Counted from the stretch's first letter, positions 7,145-18,690 are shown. The stretch: DNA of 64,000 nt from Streptomyces sp. M92 (GCF_028473745.1 NZ_CP101137.1:4030001-4094000), one strand, 5' to 3'. Translations and numbers: made by a program. Notes: generated by a model not told the origin, from the sequence alone.

Positions 7145-9556
7145 TCAGCCCCCGGCCCCGTCCTCCGTCCCCACCCGCTCCAGCAGGGCCACCGGCACCG
7201 CCGCGAAGAGCTCCGCCACGCGCGCGTGCCCGGTGAACTCCCGTCCGGGTGCCAGCGCGTCGGCCCACCGGCCCGGCGGCAGCGGGAGGACCGTGTCGCG
7301 CCAGCCGCCCGCCTCCGCCAGCCGCAGCGACAACCGGGTCACGGCCGTCAGGACGGCACCGGAGCGGACGAAGGCCACGCAGTGCGCCGCCGAGGGCCCC
7401 TCGGCGGTCAGCGCCTCGTACGTCGCCGCGTCCCCGAAGGCGTCGGGCCGCCGCGCCCGGAGCGCCAGCGCCGCCCGGGTCACCGCGGCCTTCCCGGCGG
7501 GCGGTCCCGCCTCGACGGGCCCGGCGGACGGGAAGTCCACGGCCCGCCGGTTGTCCGGGTCGACCAGGGCCAGGTACTCCCGCTCGGTCCCCTGGTAGAG
7601 GTCCGGCACCCCCGGCATCGTCAGGTGGGTCAGGGCCGTGCCGAGGACGTTGGCGCGGATGTGCGGTTCCAGGTCGGCGCGCAGGGCCGTCACCCGCTCG
7701 CCCGGCGCTCCGCACGGGCCCGCCGCCACGAACCGGGCCACCGCTTCCTCGTACGGCGGCTCCTGCTCAGTCCAGCTGGTGTACATCCCCGCCTCGCGGA
7801 CATGCTTCAGCAGCGCCTCCCGCACCCGCTCGCCGTCCGCCGGCCCCAGTCCGAACACCGTCTGCCAGGCCGCCCACGCCAGCTGCGCGTCCGGCACGCC
7901 GTCGCCCGTGCGGGTGACCTCGGTGAGGACGTCCGCCCACCGCCCCGGGCACTGGGTCAGCACCGCGAGCGCGGCCCGCACGTCGGCGCTGCGCTTCGTG
8001 TCGTGGGTCGACACGACCGTGCCCGTCGCGGGCCAGTCGCGCTGCACGCGCGCGCAGTAGGAGTGGAACTCCTCCGGAGACAGGGCGGGACGGCCCGGGT
8101 CCCCGCCCACCTCGGTCGCCGACAGCAGCGGTACGTACCGGTAGAACGCCGTGTCCTCCACCGACTTCGCCCGCAGCGCCGACGCCGTCTGCGCGAACCG
8201 GGACCGGAACTCCTGGTGCTCGGGACCGTCCCCGTACCGCCCGAGCACCAGGCCCCGTACGACGTCCACCGCCCCGGCCTCCTCGGGCACCGCGAAGGCG
8301 AGCCGCGCCTCGGCCGCCGCCTCCTCCGTAACGACGGACGCCGCGTCCACCGCCGTGTACGGCCGGTACACCTCCAGCCGCACCAGCAGCTCCCGCAGCG
8401 CCGTCCGCAGCGCCCACGGCGCCCGGTCGCGCAGCGCGGGCTCCGGCGAGGCGACGCACAGCCGGTGCGCCACCCGGGTCAGCCGGTCCATCTCGGTGGC
8501 CAGCTCGTGCGTGAGCACCTTGTACGCCGCCCGCCGCACCGTCGCCGCCCAGTCCCCGCCCCGGTCCGTCTGCGGGGCCGCGAAGCCTCGGTACTGCCCG
8601 AGGAGCTCCCCGTGCCCGGCAGGGTCCGTGAAGAGCCCGTCCACGTGCCGCAGGGCGTCGTACCCGGTGGTGCCCGCGACGGGCCAGGCGGCGGGCAGGC
8701 GCTCTCCGTCCGCCAGGATCTTCTCCACGACCGTCCACCGGCCGCCGCTCGCCTCGTGCAGCCGCGCGAGGTACGTGCCGGGGTCGGCGAGGCCGTCGGG
8801 GTGGTCGACCCGCAACCCGTCGACCACGCCCTCGCGCAGCAGCCGCAGCACCGTGGCGTGCGTGGCCTCGAACACCTCCGGGTCCTCCACGCGGACGCCG
8901 ATCAGCTCCGAGATGCTGAAGAACCGCCGGTAGTTCAGCTCGGTGCGGGCCAGCCGCCACCACACCGGGCGGTACCACTGCGCGTCCAGGAGCTGCGGCA
9001 GCGGCAGGTCCGCGGTGCCCTCCCGCAGCGGGAAGGCGTGCTCGTGGTAGCGCAGGACGTCCCCGTCGACCCGCAGGTCCTTCAGCACCTCGCCGACCGG
9101 CGCCCCCAGCACCGGCACCAGCAGCTGTCCGCCCTGCGCCTCCCAGTCGATGTCGAACCACCGCGCGTACGGCGACTTCGGGCCCTCGCGCAGCACCTCC
9201 CACAGGGCGCGGTTGTGCCGGGGCGACATCGCCATGTGGTTCGGCACGATGTCCACCACGAGGCCGAGACCGTGCTCCCGCGCGGTGCGCGCCAGCGCCC
9301 GCAGCCCCTCCTCGCCGCCCAGCTCCTCGCGCACGCGCGCGTGGTCCACGACGTCGTAGCCGTGGAGCGAGCCCGGCACCGCTTCCAGGACGGGTGACAG
9401 GTGCAGGTGCGAGACCCCGAGGGAGGCGAGGTACGGCACGGCCGCCGCCGCGGCCGCGAAGGGGAACGCGGGCTGCAGCTGCAGCCGGTAGGTGGCGGTC
9501 GGGGCGGGGGCGGGGGAACGGGAGGACAGCACCGGGTCGGGTCGCTCAGGCGTCAT
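7145..9556 (-). CDS. treY: Malto-oligosyltrehalose synthase TreY
   Basis: 803 residues. TreY is the GH13 enzyme that isomerises the reducing-end alpha-1,4 bond of a maltodextrin to alpha-1,1, giving maltooligosyltrehalose for TreZ. Seen: TYRLQLQPAFPFAAA and LGVSHLHLSPVLEAVPGS at the N terminus, VDIVPNHMA (region I), DGLRVDHPDGLADP with the nucleophile Asp (region II), the family-specific GTTGYDALRHVDGLF, and GVPDLYQGTE near residue 650. Length and start agree with the family. The gene lies 82 bp downstream of glgX on the same strand and is probably expressed with it. Confidence 0.95.
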   Translation of the reverse strand: MTPERPDPVLSSRSPAPAPTATYRLQLQPAFPFAAAAAAVPYLASLGVSHLHLSPVLEAVPGSLHGYDVVDHARVREELGGEEGLRALARTAREHGLGLVVDIVPNHMAMSPRHNRALWEVLREGPKSPYARWFDIDWEAQGGQLLVPVLGAPVGEVLKDLRVDGDVLRYHEHAFPLREGTADLPLPQLLDAQWYRPVWWRLARTELNYRRFFSISELIGVRVEDPEVFEATHATVLRLLREGVVDGLRVDHPDGLADPGTYLARLHEASGGRWTVVEKILADGERLPAAWPVAGTTGYDALRHVDGLFTDPAGHGELLGQYRGFAAPQTDRGGDWAATVRRAAYKVLTHELATEMDRLTRVAHRLCVASPEPALRDRAPWALRTALRELLVRLEVYRPYTAVDAASVVTEEAAAEARLAFAVPEEAGAVDVVRGLVLGRYGDGPEHQEFRSRFAQTASALRAKSVEDTAFYRYVPLLSATEVGGDPGRPALSPEEFHSYCARVQRDWPATGTVVSTHDTKRSADVRAALAVLTQCPGRWADVLTEVTRTGDGVPDAQLAWAAWQTVFGLGPADGERVREALLKHVREAGMYTSWTEQEPPYEEAVARFVAAGPCGAPGERVTALRADLEPHIRANVLGTALTHLTMPGVPDLYQGTEREYLALVDPDNRRAVDFPSAGPVEAGPPAGKAAVTRAALALRARRPDAFGDAATYEALTAEGPSAAHCVAFVRSGAVLTAVTRLSLRLAEAGGWRDTVLPLPPGRWADALAPGREFTGHARVAELFAAVPVALLERVGTEDGAGG

Positions 9557-9638
9557 GGAAACCTACGTACCCGCCCCGCCGCCTTTCGTGTCACCGGCCC
9601 CCTGCACGGGCGCCTGCCGGTACCCGCGCGTACTCCGT

Positions 9639-11747
<2,109 letters not shown>

Positions 11748-12114
11748 GGACACGACTCTTTCAGGTGTGGGGCGCCGGTGCGGACGCCTTGGCTCCGAGT
11801 CCTCCGGAAGTCTCCCCGAAAGTGAGGCGACCACCTAGCACGTACGTCCTCCTACCCACCCCCTCGGCGTTCCGCGCGGCGCGCCCCCGGTTGCGGGCGC
11901 GAGGCATCCTTCCCCGTACCCGGCCACGTCACCGCTATGAATCCGCTCACTCGACGGTGTCCGGACGGGCGGAACGCGCTTGGGGATCAGGGACGTTGGG
12001 AAAACCGGCCCGTCCATCGGGCTGCACCGCGCACCCCTCGCGGAGTACCCTTCCTTGATCGTTGGGACGGGGTCTGACCCGGAGTGCTCCGAGGGAGCGG
12101 AAGGCGGTGCGCGG
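11748..12114. other. Divergent intergenic region between glgX and the HEPN gene
   Basis: 367 bp that must hold the promoters of glgX (minus) and of the HEPN-family gene (plus). I see no convincing -35/-10 pair, no long inverted repeat and no plausible small gene. Confidence 0.5.
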
Positions 12115-13365
12115 GTGGGCTCGGGAGGGCTGGAGCTACCCCCTGGTGACGACGCAGGTCGGCAGGGGAACTCCACGGACGTCCCGCCCGGTGCGGTGTC
12201 CCTGGCGCGGCCGATGAACGCGGGCGCGATCGGCCCCGAACTGGACTGGGACGCCGAGGCTTGGCACGAGGTGCGCACGCGGGCGCAGCGCGCCGGCCGG
12301 GCGTACATCTGGCTCAACCTCGTCGAGCAGCGGCTGCGCGCGGTCGTGGCCGCTGTCCTGCGTCCGGTCTACGAGCCCGTCCACGGCGACGACTGGGTGG
12401 TCGCCGCCGCCGGACCCGCCGGACAGGAGTGGGTGCAGCGCGCCGTCGCCGTCCGCGAGGTCAGCCGCCGCAAGGGATACCTCCTCGACCCGGCCGACGA
12501 CAACGTCCTCAGCTTCCTCACCCTGCCCCAGCTGCGCGAGCTGATGGTCCAGCACTGGCCGTGCTTCGAGCCGTACGTCGACGAGCGCCGCGACGTGGAA
12601 CTCGCCCTGGACGAGCTGGAGGTCACCCGCAACGTCGTCTCGCGCAACCGGGCGCTGTCCGAGGCGGTGCTGAGCCAGGCCGAGCGGGCCTCGGCGCGGC
12701 TGCTGGAGGTGCTGGGCGCGGGCAGCGACGTGCCCTCCACGCGGCGGCTGCCGGTGGACGCGGTGGAGGACCTGGTCGGCGACCGTTACGCCGACGTGGT
12801 CGCCGTGCACTCGGACCGGGTGCGGCTGCTGCGCCAGTTCCCGGCCGAGGACCTGTTCGGCAGCGCGCGGCGCGTGGACGCCCTCGGTATCGGTCTCAAC
12901 CTGCTCGTGCAGAACTTCTCCGGCCGTCGCCTGCTGCGGCTGGCCGAGTCCGGCGGCCGGGTGCGGCTGCTCTTCCTCAACCCGGCCTCCAGCGCCATCA
13001 AGCGCCGCGAGCGCGAACTCGGCATCAAGCGGGGCGAGCTGAGCCGGGCCGTGGAGATGAACATCCTGCACATGCGCCGGGTGCGCGCCCGGTTGCGCGA
13101 CCCCGGCGCGTTCGAGATCCAGGTCTTCGACGAGACACCCCGCTTCACCGCCTACCTCGTCGACGGCGACGGTGCGGACGGCATCGCGGTCGTGCAGTCC
13201 TACCTGCGCCGCACCCGGGGCATGGAGGCGCCGGTGCTCGTGCTGCGCAACGGGCGTAACGGCGGGAAAGTCGTCAAGTCCGACCAGGTGGACGAAGGTG
13301 GACTTTTCCCCACCTACCGTGAGGAGTTCGAGCTGATGTGGGCGGACTCGCGGCCGGTCTCCTGA
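12115..13365 (+). CDS. SAV2148-type HEPN domain protein
   Basis: 416 residues, cytoplasmic. The sequence matches what I remember as the SAV2148 family of HEPN-domain proteins conserved in Streptomyces. Residues about 45-200 are helical and contain RNVVSRNRALSE at 172-183, the position of the HEPN RNase motif R-x4-6-H, but no His follows the Arg. Residues about 255-380 (LLFLNPASSAIKRRERELG, VFDETPRFTAYLVDGDG, TRGMEAPVLVLRN) resemble the PLD-like sensor/effector module often fused to helix-turn-helix proteins (DUF5919-like). GTG 12115 is selected because a GGAGCGGAAGG stretch lies upstream and the 45 residues before it are not conserved-looking. Function is unknown. Confidence 0.75.
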   Translation: MGSGGLELPPGDDAGRQGNSTDVPPGAVSLARPMNAGAIGPELDWDAEAWHEVRTRAQRAGRAYIWLNLVEQRLRAVVAAVLRPVYEPVHGDDWVVAAAGPAGQEWVQRAVAVREVSRRKGYLLDPADDNVLSFLTLPQLRELMVQHWPCFEPYVDERRDVELALDELEVTRNVVSRNRALSEAVLSQAERASARLLEVLGAGSDVPSTRRLPVDAVEDLVGDRYADVVAVHSDRVRLLRQFPAEDLFGSARRVDALGIGLNLLVQNFSGRRLLRLAESGGRVRLLFLNPASSAIKRRERELGIKRGELSRAVEMNILHMRRVRARLRDPGAFEIQVFDETPRFTAYLVDGDGADGIAVVQSYLRRTRGMEAPVLVLRNGRNGGKVVKSDQVDEGGLFPTYREEFELMWADSRPVS

Positions 13366-13480
13366 CGGCTGGGGCGGAGCTTGGCGGCGGCACAAGCGGT
13401 GGGCGGTCCTCCGATTGTCAGTGGCCCGTGCGAGGGTGGAGGCCACTGGGGGAAAGCACCACCAAGAAGGGGGACCGCCC

Positions 13481-14203
13481 ATGGGCTGGCACCGGGAGCT
13501 GCTGATCGGCTTCGACCTGGAGACGACGGGCACCGACCCGCACGAGGCGCGCATCGTCACGGGGGCCGTGATCGAGGTCAGGGGCGGGGAGCCGCTGGGC
13601 CGCCGGGAGTGGCTGGCCGACCCAGGTGTGGAGATCCCGGCGGACGCGGTGGCGGTCCACGGCATCAGCAATGAGCGGGCCGCCGCCGAGGGACGCCCCG
13701 CCGACCAGGTGGCCGACGCCATGGCCGGTGTGCTCGCGGCCTACTGGAAGACGGGCGTCCCGGTCGTCGCCTACAACGCGGCCTTCGACCTGACCCTCCT
13801 CTCCGCCGAACTGCGGCGGTACGGCCTGCCGTCCCTGAGCGACCGCCTGGGCGGCCTGGACCCGGCCCCGGTCATAGACCCGTACACCATCGACCGTTCC
13901 GTCGACCGCTACCGCCGCGGCAAGCGGAACCTCGAAGCGGTCTGCAAGGAGTACGGCGTCCCGCTCGACGCCGCCCACGACGCCACCGCCGACGCCCTCG
14001 CCGCCGCCCGGCTGGCCTGCGCGATAGCCGGCCGCCATCCCAAGGTGGCGTCCCTCGGCCCGGCGGACCTGCACCACCGCCAGATCGAGTGGTACGCCGA
14101 GTGGGCGGCGGACTTCCAGAGCTTCCTGCGCCGCAAGGGCGACGCCACGGCCGTGGTGGACGGCAGATGGCCCCTGCGCGAGCCGGCCGGCGAACGGGTC
14201 TGA
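13481..14203 (+). CDS. DEDDh-family 3'-5' exonuclease
   Basis: 240 residues, DnaQ-like. Exo I is FDLETTGTDPHEARIV (Asp and Glu metal ligands), Exo II includes VAYNAAFDLTLL, and Exo III is HDATADALAAARL with the general-base His and final Asp. VHGISNERA is the usual link between Exo I and II. The protein is a free-standing exonuclease without polymerase or helicase domain, so it may serve in DNA or RNA trimming or repair. The ATG at 13481 follows AAGAAGGGGG with good spacing; the frame upstream is open but not family-like. Confidence 0.9.
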   Translation: MGWHRELLIGFDLETTGTDPHEARIVTGAVIEVRGGEPLGRREWLADPGVEIPADAVAVHGISNERAAAEGRPADQVADAMAGVLAAYWKTGVPVVAYNAAFDLTLLSAELRRYGLPSLSDRLGGLDPAPVIDPYTIDRSVDRYRRGKRNLEAVCKEYGVPLDAAHDATADALAAARLACAIAGRHPKVASLGPADLHHRQIEWYAEWAADFQSFLRRKGDATAVVDGRWPLREPAGERV

Positions 14204-14533
14204 CACCGGTCAGGGAGGCAGAGTCCCGCACCCGGGCCGCGCCCGGGGGCAGCGGAACAGGTCCGCCTCGGTAGCGGCTGGGCGTCTAGGTCCCGCATCT
14301 CGGACTCACCCGGGGCAGCGGGCCCGGTCCGGTGCTGCGGGCCGGTCTCGGGCCGTGGGGTTTGAAGCCCGCATCTGGGTCTCGCCCGGGGGCAGCGGAA
14401 CAGGTCCGCCTCGGTAGCGGCTTTCGGCGCTATGGGGCGGAGCGGCCTTCGGCGCGGCGGGCCCGGTCCGGTGCCGCGGACCAGCCTGGGGCCAGCACCC
14501 GGTCGCCCCGGACCGGCCCCGACCCCGCCGGAG
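14204..14533. repeat. Intergenic region with two diverged copies of a roughly 140-bp repeat
   Basis: A 40-bp sequence at 14240-14279 recurs without a mismatch at 14383-14422 (offset 143). A second shared block of 23 bp occurs at 14318-14340 and 14457-14479 with one mismatch (offset 139). Shorter shared words (CCCGCATCT and CTCGGGCC-like) lie between. The region is therefore a partly diverged tandem duplication about 140 bp long, placed between convergent genes. No gene is evident in it. Confidence 0.85.
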
Positions 14534-15397
14534 TCAGAACGGATACCACCGCACCGTCGGGTCACCGTCCCGCAGCGACGCCACGCGGCGTTCGAATTCC
14601 GCCAGCGCCTTCGGGTTGCTCGGCGCGTGCTGTGCCACCCACGCGCAGCTGGCCGTCTCGCGGGCGCCGCGCAGAACAGCGCAGCCGTCCCACTCGCGCA
14701 CGTCCCAGCCGTACGTCGCGGTGAAGGCGTCGTAGGCCTCGGCGGGCAGCCCGTAGCGGTCCCGGCTGAGGGCGAGCACCACCAGGTCGTGCTCGCGCAG
14801 GTCGGTGGAGAAGGTCTCCAGGTCGACCAGGACGGGGCCGTCGGGACCGACGTGCACGTTGCGGGGCAGCGCGTCGCCGTGGATCGGGCCCGGCGTCAGG
14901 TGCGGGACGAGCGCGGCGGCGGCCGACGCGAAACCGTCCCGCCGCTCGCGCAGATACGCGGCGTCCGCCGGGTCGATCACGTCGCCCGCGAGCCGCAGCC
15001 AGCGTTCCACACCGCCCAGCAGTTCGCGGGGCGGCAGCCCGAAGGAGGGGGAGGGCAGTTCGTGCACCAGCCTGAGCAGCACGGCCACGTCCCGCGGCTC
15101 GGCGGGCCGCACCGGGTCGGGCAGCCGCCGCCACACGGTCACCGGGTGCCCGTCGACGACCAGCGCCGTCGGGTCGGCAGCCCGTACCGCCGGCACACCG
15201 GCCTCTTCCAGCCATACCGCGACGGCCAGTTCCCGGCGCGCCCGGGCGAGGAGCTCCGCGTCCCGGCCCACCTTGACCGCCAGGTCACCGGCGGCGAACA
15301 CCGCGTTCTCGCCCAGGGCGAGCAGCCGCGCCTCCCGCGCCGCGCCGGGCAGCACCCCCGCCTCGGCCAGCACCTCCCGCGCCCGTGCCTCGTCCAT
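14534..15397 (-). CDS. Aminoglycoside phosphotransferase (APH) family kinase
   Basis: 287 residues with the protein-kinase-like APH fold. The Brenner motif HGDALPRNVHVG (catalytic Asp, metal-binding Asn) and VLVDLETFS, in the place of the DxD metal motif, are visible; ENAVFAAGDLAVKVGRD contains the nucleotide-binding Lys. Family members phosphorylate small molecules such as antibiotics, choline or sugars; the substrate here is unknown. The ATG at 15397 has GGAGGCAGG about 10 nt upstream. It diverges from the sugar ABC operon by 153 bp. Confidence 0.88.
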   Translation of the reverse strand: MDEARAREVLAEAGVLPGAAREARLLALGENAVFAAGDLAVKVGRDAELLARARRELAVAVWLEEAGVPAVRAADPTALVVDGHPVTVWRRLPDPVRPAEPRDVAVLLRLVHELPSPSFGLPPRELLGGVERWLRLAGDVIDPADAAYLRERRDGFASAAAALVPHLTPGPIHGDALPRNVHVGPDGPVLVDLETFSTDLREHDLVVLALSRDRYGLPAEAYDAFTATYGWDVREWDGCAVLRGARETASCAWVAQHAPSNPKALAEFERRVASLRDGDPTVRWYPF

Positions 15398-15550
15398 CGT
15401 CGCCTGCCTCCGTGTCCGCCGGGTTCCCGCCATCCGTCCGCCAGTGTCGCATTCGCACAGGTCGGAGCGTGTGCGCGGGCCCTTGACGGGGCACGGCGCC
15501 TTCACGACCATGACCAGGCCCGTCCCGAGCCGCGCAAAGGGGCTGATTAC

Positions 15551-16510
15551 GTGACATTGGTGACCGAGCGGGGGAGACCGGCGCGCCGCGCGCCCGGCGG
15601 GGACCGGCCGCGGCGCGGCCCGGACCACGGTGCCTGGTTCCTGGTGCTGCCCGCGCTGATCCCCATCCTGGTGCTCAGCGTCGGACCGCTGCTCTACGGC
15701 ATCCTGCTCGCGTTCACCGACGCCCAGTCCGGCCGGACCGAGCCCACGCAGTGGGTCGGCACCCTGAACTTCCAGGACCTGCTGCACGACACCCTGTTCT
15801 GGGAGTCGTTCCGCATCGGGCTGCTGTGGGCCGCCGGCGTCACGGTCCCGCAGTTCCTGCTCGCGCTCGGCCTCGCCCTGCTGCTCAACCAGAACCTGCG
15901 CATGCGATGGCTGGCCCGTGCCCTGGCGATCATTCCCTGGGCGATGCCCGAGGTCGTCGTCGGCATCATGTGGCGGCTGGTCTACAACCCGGACGCGGGC
16001 ATCCTCAACGAGACGCTGCGCGACCTCGGCCTCGGCGACGGCCGGGACTGGCTCAGCGGCCTCGCCACCGCCCTGCCCGCCGTCATCGTCGTCGGCGTCT
16101 GGGCCGGCATGCCCCAGACGACGGTCGCCCTGCTCGCCGGCCTCCAGAACACCCCGCGCGAGCTGCACGAGGCCGCCGCCGTCGACGGCGCCGGGGCCTG
16201 GCGCCGTTTCCGCACCGTCACCTGGCCCGCCCTCAGACCGGTCGCCCTCGCCATCACCGCGCTCAACCTCATCTGGAACTTCAACTCCTTCGCCCTGGTC
16301 TACGTGCTGACCAACGGCGGCCCCGGCGGCCGGACCCGGCTGCCCATGCTCTTCGCCTACGAGGAGGCCTTCCGCTACGGCCAGTTCGGCTACGCGGCGG
16401 CGATGGGCTGCGTCATGGTGGCCGTGATCTCGATCGTCCTCGCCGTCTTCCTCGCCGGCCGGCTCAAGGGCGGACTCAAGGGCGTACTCAAGGGAGGTGA
16501 CGAGGCGTGA
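15551..16510 (+). CDS. Carbohydrate ABC transporter permease, MalF type
   Basis: 319 residues with about six membrane segments (for example WFLVLPALIPILVLSVGPLL near residue 40). The EAA loop that docks the ATPase is ELHEAAAVDGAGAWRRFRTV. This is the first permease of a CUT1-type sugar importer. GTG 15551 follows AAAGGGG at 8 nt; a second GTG nine bases later is also possible. The stop overlaps the next start by GTGA. No ATPase gene is in the operon, so by analogy with other Streptomyces sugar importers a shared ATPase such as MsiK probably energises it. Confidence 0.92.
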   Translation: MTLVTERGRPARRAPGGDRPRRGPDHGAWFLVLPALIPILVLSVGPLLYGILLAFTDAQSGRTEPTQWVGTLNFQDLLHDTLFWESFRIGLLWAAGVTVPQFLLALGLALLLNQNLRMRWLARALAIIPWAMPEVVVGIMWRLVYNPDAGILNETLRDLGLGDGRDWLSGLATALPAVIVVGVWAGMPQTTVALLAGLQNTPRELHEAAAVDGAGAWRRFRTVTWPALRPVALAITALNLIWNFNSFALVYVLTNGGPGGRTRLPMLFAYEEAFRYGQFGYAAAMGCVMVAVISIVLAVFLAGRLKGGLKGVLKGGDEA

Positions 16511-17340
16511 GGACCTCGACCCCGGCCCGCGTCGGCCAGTACGCCGCGCTCCTCGCGTACCTGGTCTTCCTGGCCTTCCCCTTCCTCTGGCTGATCTCCA
16601 CCGCCTTCAAACCGCCCCAGGAGCTGGGCAGCCTCCACCCCACCTGGATCCCGCAGAATCCCACCCTCGACAACTTCCGGCAGGCCTTCGACGAACAGCC
16701 GCTGCTGCGCGCCGCCCTCAACTCCCTGCTCGCCGCGCTCGGCGCCGCCGTCATCGCCGTACTGATCGCGACCCCGATGGCCTACGTCATGGCCCGCCAC
16801 CGCGGCCGGCTCGCGCGGGCGGCCACCGGGTGGGTCGTGGTCAGCCAGGCCTTCCCCTTCGTGCTGCTGATCATCCCGCTCTTCCTCGTCCTGAAGAACC
16901 TCCGGCTGATCAACAGCGTCCCCGGGCTGGTGATGGTGTACGTCGTGTGGTCGCTGCCGTTCGCGCTGTGGATGCTCGCCGGGTACGTCCGAGCGGTGCC
17001 GGCCGAGCTGGAGGAGGCGGCCGCCGTGGACGGCGCCGGGCGGCTGCGCACCCTGGTCTCCGTCACCGCGCCGCTGCTCGCGCCGGGGATCGTGGCGACG
17101 GCCCTGTTCGCCTTCATCACCGCGTGGAACGAGTTCTTCTTCGCCCTCGTGCTGCTCAAGACACCGGAGAAACAGACCCTGCCCGTGATCCTCACCCACT
17201 TCATCGGCGCCGAGGGCGTCGCGGACCTCGGCCCGCTCGCGGCGGCCGCGTTCCTCGCCACCCTGCCCTCCCTCGTCGTCTTCGCCCTCATCCAGCGGCG
17301 GATCACGGGCGGCATGCTCGCCGGGGCGGTGAAGAGCTGA
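16507..17340 (+). CDS. Carbohydrate ABC transporter permease, MalG type
   Basis: 277 residues, second permease of the importer. Membrane segments begin with YAALLAYLVFLAFPFLWLIS. The EAA motif ELEEAAAVDGAGRLRTLVSV lies near residue 175, and the C terminus (RRITGGMLAGAVKS) is typical of MalG-like proteins. GTG start overlaps the stop of the first permease (GTGA), and the stop overlaps the ATG of the binding protein (TGATG), so all three genes are coupled. Confidence 0.93.
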   Translation: MRTSTPARVGQYAALLAYLVFLAFPFLWLISTAFKPPQELGSLHPTWIPQNPTLDNFRQAFDEQPLLRAALNSLLAALGAAVIAVLIATPMAYVMARHRGRLARAATGWVVVSQAFPFVLLIIPLFLVLKNLRLINSVPGLVMVYVVWSLPFALWMLAGYVRAVPAELEEAAAVDGAGRLRTLVSVTAPLLAPGIVATALFAFITAWNEFFFALVLLKTPEKQTLPVILTHFIGAEGVADLGPLAAAAFLATLPSLVVFALIQRRITGGMLAGAVKS

Positions 17341-18629
17341 TGACCGCGCGCACGAAAATCGCGATCCTGCTGGCCTCCCTCACCCTGCTGCTCGCGGGCT
17401 GCTCGGGCGGCGGCGACGGAGCGGACGACGGCCGGATCACCCTGCGCTTCCAGTCCCTGGCCTGGCAGGAGGAGTCCGTCGAGGCCAACAAGGAACTGGT
17501 GCGGGAGTGGAACGCCACCCACCCCGACGTACGCGTCGAACACGTCCAGGGCAGCTGGGACAGCGTCCACGACCAGCTCCTCACCTCCTTCGAGGGCGGC
17601 GAGGCGCCCGACATCATCCACGACGCCTCCGACGACCTCGCCGATTTCGCCTACGGCGGCTACCTCGCCGACCTGACCGGCCTGCTGTCCGAGCGGCTGA
17701 AGTCCGGCATCCCGGAGCGCAGCTGGGAGACGGTCACCTTCGGCGACGGCGTCTACGGCGTGCCGTTCCTCCAGGAACCGCGCGTACTGATCGCCAACGC
17801 GGACCTGCTGAAGGAGTCCGGCGTCCGGGTCCCGACGCCCGAGGACCCCTGGACCTGGGAGGAGTTCGGCCGGGTGGCGAAGCGGCTGAGCGGCGACGGG
17901 CGGTACGGGGTGGCCTGGCCGCTGAAGGAGCCCGTGTCCGCCACGCTCAACCTGTCCCTGTCCACCGGCGGGCAGCTGTTCCACCGGAGCGCGGACGGCA
18001 AGGTCACCGTCCGTTTCGAGGAGGGCGACCAGGTCGTCCCGCGCACCATCCACGACCAGGTCAACACCGACCGCAGCGCCTCTCCCACCACCCTCGGCAG
18101 CGGCGGCTCCGACACCCTGCCGGGCTTCTTCGCGGGGAAGTACGCGATGGTTCCGCTCGGCTTCTCCTACCGCCAGCAGATCGAACAGCAGGCGCCCGAC
18201 GGCTTCGACTGGCAGGTGCTGCCCGCCCCGGCGGGAGCCGACGGCCTCACCCAGGGCGTCAGCCCCCAGACCCTGTCCATCGCCGAGGACAGCCCGCACA
18301 AGAAGGAGGCCGCCGCCTTCGTCGACTTCCTCCTCCAGCCGGACAACATGGTGCGCCTGGCCCTCGGCGACTGGATGCTGCCCACCGGCACCGAGGCCCT
18401 GAACGACCCCGCCCTGCACACCCCCGAGCACGGCTGGGCGACCGGCACCGCCCTCGCCGGCCATCTGAGCCCGGCGCCCGCGCAGTCCGTCCGCGGCTAC
18501 CCCGAGTGGAAGGACAAGGTGGCCACCCCCGCGCTCCAGGAGTACTACAGCGGAGCGATCGGCATGGCGGAGCTGCGCGAGAGACTGGAGGAGGACGGCA
18601 ACCTCGTACTCGCCCGCTACCAGCGCTGA
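17340..18629 (+). CDS. Sugar-binding lipoprotein of the ABC importer
   Basis: 429 residues, extracellular solute-binding protein family 1. It has a lipoprotein signal (KIAILLASLTLLLAGC, Cys near residue 20), so it is anchored to the outer face of the membrane. The mature part (ITLRFQSLAWQEESVEANKE, then ADLLKESGVRVP and GKYAMVPLGF) is characteristic of CUT1 binding proteins. The order permease-permease-binding protein is the reverse of most CUT1 operons. The sugar cannot be predicted; no glycosidase or LacI-type regulator is adjacent. Confidence 0.92.
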   Translation: MTARTKIAILLASLTLLLAGCSGGGDGADDGRITLRFQSLAWQEESVEANKELVREWNATHPDVRVEHVQGSWDSVHDQLLTSFEGGEAPDIIHDASDDLADFAYGGYLADLTGLLSERLKSGIPERSWETVTFGDGVYGVPFLQEPRVLIANADLLKESGVRVPTPEDPWTWEEFGRVAKRLSGDGRYGVAWPLKEPVSATLNLSLSTGGQLFHRSADGKVTVRFEEGDQVVPRTIHDQVNTDRSASPTTLGSGGSDTLPGFFAGKYAMVPLGFSYRQQIEQQAPDGFDWQVLPAPAGADGLTQGVSPQTLSIAEDSPHKKEAAAFVDFLLQPDNMVRLALGDWMLPTGTEALNDPALHTPEHGWATGTALAGHLSPAPAQSVRGYPEWKDKVATPALQEYYSGAIGMAELRERLEEDGNLVLARYQR

Positions 18630-18645
18630 CGGCCGCCCCCGCGCG

Positions 18646-18690
18646 AAAACCCGTTGCCCGCCGGGCGCGCGCCCGTCTAACGTCGCCTCC
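18646..18690 (+). promoter_or_regulatory. erm promoter with WblC/WhiB7-like A-tract
   Basis: TTGCCC (-35, 18654-18659) and TAACGT (-10, 18678-18683) are 18 nt apart. GAAAAC lies three bases upstream of the -35 box, the AT-rich feature reported for WhiB7/WblC promoters of mycobacteria and Streptomyces. The -10 box ends 7 nt before the GTG of the leader peptide, so transcription should begin at that GTG. This layout would make erm inducible by ribosome-targeting drugs; this is inference from pattern. Confidence 0.65.
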
